DNA from: Collodictyon triciliatum
Lineage: Eukaryota; CRuMs
Direction of reading: 5' to 3'
DNA length: 21,213 nt
Assembly (NCBI GenBank): GCA_043381765.1
Contig: JBHJMP010001197.1
Location: 1 to 21,213, forward strand
Below, piece by piece: positions 18,501 to 21,213 of the stretch. Position 1 is the stretch's first letter; every line of letters starts with the position of its first letter. Below the pieces are notes generated by a model. The model saw nothing but the letters and a program-made list of their open reading frames with translations. It was not told the origin of the DNA and made no database searches. Both the position numbers and the translations under genes were made by a program.

Positions 18501-21213
18501 AAAATGGCCATCACTGAAAGCATGGGACTGTCGCTGTCTGCAGCTAATCCAACCATTTTGATTACCAGCAATCCCTTGACTGTCATCGCTAAAGATGCCG
18601 GATGTGGGTACTACGTATTGGCAGATTGGAGCGTTTGCGGACAGTCAGTTGCCTCTGGGAAAGGACTTGTGAATTTGAAGCTACCAAAAATTACTTCTAT
18701 CACCGCAAGCACAGTGGAGAGCCCGCGAATCACAAAGTCCACTGACATTTCTGCCTTGGCTGGAGTCTTCACTTCTCTAACGTTGTCTGTATATGTGAGA
18801 TTCGAGACAGGACAAGTCATGGATTACACTCTCGATTCTCGCACAATCTACACTATCCCAGAAGAATCCAAAGGCACCATCAAGATAATTGAATCTCAGC
18901 AAGATGGAAAGCGCACATCTATCAAAGTTCAAGTTATCGGCGACAAGGTTGGGCAAGCAACTATACGTGTCGGCATATCAACCGCCCCTGATGTTAGCCC
19001 CGCAACAGTTGTTGTGAATGTGGTGTCATTCAAGAAATTGAATTCGGACGCAAATCCATTCCCCACATTCAGCGGTTCAAGTTCAATATCAAAGCTTACC
19101 TTGAAAAAAATTGAGTGTACTTCCATTTACCAACAAGCAACACTTCGACTTTTCATGATTCTGTCCAATAACGACGAGCTTGATGTCACCTCAAGCCAAT
19201 ATACATCGTTTAATCTCCACAAAAATATTGGAGCAGACATCTCTGCAATCAGTGGAAGAATTGTATCACCCACCGGGGCCGCTTTTGGTCAAATCAATAT
19301 CGACGGAACATTCTCAACGGCAACGTCAGAACCCCTTATCATTACAGTGTCTGATACCTTAGTGAGCGTAACATCTTTGTCCACATCTTTCCCTACGACC
19401 TTTCGCGGAATTCAAGGCAAATCGACCCAAAAGATGGGTGTCTCTGCTAACCTTGGGGATGGAACAATATTCACTGATGCGACAGGATTAACGGGACTGT
19501 TATCTTACACTTCATCCAACACTGAAATCATATCGATAAATGCAGTGAGCGGCGTCGCAACTCTTCACGAAAATTCCCTCACAACTATAGCACTGTCTGC
19601 ATCGACATGTAAGGGTGTATCCAGTTTGTCAGCTGTATACCCCAACTTAGATGCTGATGTCGGCGACGTCGATATTGGCAAGGCTGATGGCGCTCAATTC
19701 AGTGTATTGCAAGTAAACTCACAATTTGTTATGAGTGTATTCATCAATACGGGGTCTCAAATCCTTGGTAGCATGGACCTTGTGGTGACATATGACGGGG
19801 ACTACTTGACTGCCATGAGCGCCCAGCAGGGAAGCAGTTGGCCAGGCGGTCAAATCGACATTTCATTAAATGACCCTATTGGGAAGGTGAAAATTGTCGG
19901 AGTTACAACACCAGGAACTTCGGCTAGTGGCACTCGCATTAACATCGCACAAATCACATTCCAAGTCACCAAAAATGGTCAATCTGTTGTCTCGGGGTAT
20001 GTGAACAAACTCCTTGGCTCAGATGTGTCGGCTACGCCCATCGGACCAGCACTTGGCGTGGGACAAACACGTATATTTGTTGCTGGTACAGGTTACATTC
20101 AGATTGGCAGTCAAAGAAGCATGAATCTGATGCGAATTGAGAGACAGAATATTCATACAGCACTTCAAATCGAGAACAGGAAGATAGGCCGGTGTAATCC
20201 CTCCACTATCAGAGGAAATGCAAACAACGACTGTGAATTCTCCGTCGCAGATGTCCAGTACACAGTGCAGTATATCGCTAATTTGATAAAGACGCCGATG
20301 ACAAACTCTCAAATGAGATGGCTGGATGCCAACGAAGACGGAAAAGTTGGTATACCTGACGCAATATTTCTGCTCCGTGTGTTGTCCGGAAAATGGAGAT
20401 TCATCGATACAAGCCTTACTTTCCAACAAGGTTATGCGTGCATACCTACATTCAAAGTATCACCGAAAGACATGACTGGAGCGATTCTCACAAGCCGAAC
20501 AAAGTTTGCCTTCGATATTCTCACTACAAACAACAAGGACATGACAAGCACGGTGGGGACAATACAGCATACAACTGCCGTTGGAGTGTATGCAATCCCT
20601 TCGCTGTTAGATTCAGATTATATGCTCCGCTTCCGCACCAAACATGCCGAGGAATCCATCGGAATTGCATTCACAATGACCACGTATGATGCTAATGGAA
20701 ATAGTGGACTGGACAGAGAAGTCACGATGTATAAAGGACTGAATGACGTAATCTTGCCATACAAATCGTTCAGCCCTTTGAACATGTCTTTGATGGCATC
20801 ACCAAAAATGGTCTCAGCCAACTTTGAGCCCCTTGGTCAGAACATCAGCGTTGTGTTCGATATGCCAACCGACAGAGCAGGGCTGTCAGACACTTTTGGT
20901 TGCGAGAAGTTGTTTGTAGGACTAGATGGAATCAGTTGTAATTGGGATGATGACAGCACCGCAGTCATTCAAGCCTCATGCAGCAATAAAATAACTAATG
21001 GGACTGTTATAACCCTAGTTGAGGGAAACTTGCGCATTAAGTCACCATGCGTTGGCGCCCCAGCAAGCTCAGGCTCGATAACAACCTCTATGCCTTCCAC
21101 GGTTGTATCCATAATTGTGGGGCTTTCTGGCCCTCAGAGAATCGGAAAGTGCTCGCAACTGGACGTGGATTCTTCTGCGACCAAACTCATATCGAACAGG
21201 TGCTTAAATCTAT
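15402..21213 (+). CDS. Giant TMEM132-like/cohesin/dockerin protein, second module (both ends open)
   Basis: About 1,937 codons are open from the gap to the window end, with no intron seen. Order: Ser-Gln repeat, Ser/Thr-rich linker (to about 16727), Cys motif CPPGTYPNECRQCGP, beta domain, cohesin-like domain, VWIPETP strap, about five BIG-like domains, second cohesin-like domain, dockerin-like pair, beta domain, then a region resembling the lead-in to a REJ region. Every block aligns in order with the coding region left of the gap, with clear but diverged similarity, so the two are paralogous modules. No signal peptide follows the first in-frame Met codons, so this is most simply the continuation of the gene starting at 9752, with the frame offset caused by a wrong gap length. 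A separate gene whose start is hidden in the gap is the alternative. No transmembrane segment appears before the edge. Confidence 0.85.
15504..16727 (+). other. Ser/Thr-rich linker between the modules
   Basis: About 400 residues dominated by Ser, with Thr, Gln, Lys and Asn, little hydrophobic content and one Cys (in KSSSCSEY). More basic than the first stalk (9830-10740). Probably an extended, possibly glycosylated spacer. It shows no repeat beyond short Ser-x runs. Confidence 0.75.
16728..17369 (+). other. Cys motif and N-terminal beta domain, module B
   Basis: Begins CPPGTYPNECRQCGP and continues to strands such as TIFVRAWLVGSNGE and NDGLSPCLLGL. Module A has the same layout at 10747-11377 (LCGFCGP, LGLRVWLTGQNGE, YDGLNPCLATL). 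The paired Cys in the xDGLxPC step is conserved in both. Confidence 0.65.
17370..17672 (+). other. Cohesin-like domain B1 (TMEM132-type)
   Basis: LQGFTVLVSFDPSILQVVSI, ITITWKFVSL and ISFTISEMTDIQSYPI match domain A1 strand for strand. Confidence 0.6.
18007..19650 (+). other. TMEM132-like strap and tandem BIG-like domains, module B
   Basis: Starts with VWIPETPVQLLIDD, then YQKAQTRVQTKFKSG, the closing strand ANPGTATISA, and a unit with VVAYASFSDGKKMAI and the Cys pair in GCGYYVLADWSVCG. The last two units (CTSIYQQATLRLFM; MGVSANLGDGTIFT) again echo the first two. This copy is closer to animal TMEM132 than module A at the VWxPxxP strap and the YQxA strand. Confidence 0.62.
19651..20040 (+). 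other. Cohesin-like domain B2
   Basis: DVGDVDIG, FVMSVFINTGSQILGSMD, LVVTYDGDYL, a SWPGGQ turn and DPIGKVKIVGVT repeat domain A2. It again stands directly before the dockerin-like pair. Confidence 0.65.
20193..20403 (+). other. Dockerin-like EF-hand pair B
   Basis: Loops NANNDCEFSVAD and DANEDGKVGIPD are each followed by a helix (VQYTVQYIANLI; AIFLLRVLSGKW). The second loop is a near-canonical calcium loop. Cys is again at position 6 of loop one, so this is a conserved trait of the family. Confidence 0.82.
20811..21213 (+). other. Possible start of a REJ/polycystin-type region
   Basis: VSANFEPLGQNISVVFD, a Cys-Trp step (ISCNWDDD), a TVITLVEGNLRI strand pair and finally GLSGPQRIGKCSQLDVDSS resemble the repeated lead-in of REJ-domain proteins, where a G-P-x-x-I-G-x-C-x-x-L-x-x-D-x-S step precedes the core. 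The frame is still open at the edge. Tentative family recognition by eye. Confidence 0.5.

Noticed and set aside
13665-20403. Bacterial cellulosome gene cluster
   Set aside because: The neighbour has dozens of spliceosomal introns and there is no glycoside hydrolase or carbohydrate-binding module. Only the domain types are shared.
1-21213. tRNA or rRNA genes
   Set aside because: None recognised by eye on either strand. A covariance search was not possible here.

Overview
The window is nuclear DNA from a eukaryote, most likely a single-celled one. It shows spliceosomal GT-AG introns, many microsatellites, the standard genetic code (no in-frame TAA, TAG or TGA in any exon I trust) and two gene types that could hardly be bacterial. 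The mix of very many short introns, long T-rich microsatellites and a giant Ser-rich surface protein would suit a rhizarian such as a foraminiferan, or another protist. The sequence alone does not decide the taxon.

Left half (about 279-8782, + strand): one intron-dense gene of about 39 visible exons, reconstructed here by joining exons whose reading phases agree. It encodes about 1,000 residues of a cytosolic M16 metallopeptidase of the yeast YOL098C type (insulinase superfamily, inverted zinc motif HTLEH). The first exon or exons lie beyond the left edge, which is a CTTT-type microsatellite. Several introns contain long pyrimidine- or T-rich microsatellites. One exon is only 12 nt, and two introns appear to use GC donors.

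Middle (8783-9751): an intergenic stretch with an AATAAA signal, two poly-T runs of about 27-28 bases (one ending at a single N) and a tiny ORF that resembles a signal peptide.

Right half (9752-21213, + strand): an uninterrupted secreted or cell-surface coding region with no visible intron. It is broken only by a 459-base run of N inside a Ser-Gln hexanucleotide repeat. On each side of the gap lies a copy of the same module of about 1,350-1,500 residues: a Ser-rich linker, a Cys motif ending in CGP, an N-terminal beta domain, a cohesin-like domain followed by bacterial-Ig-like (BIG) domains in an order that matches animal TMEM132 ectodomains, a second cohesin-like domain, a dockerin-like EF-hand pair, and a further beta domain. 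The right copy continues into what looks like the lead-in to a REJ (receptor for egg jelly/polycystin) region and is still open at the window end. Either this is one giant protein with two tandem TMEM132-like modules, or it is two paralogous genes joined at the repeat. The sequence in hand fits the first reading best. This locus is the most interesting part of the window.
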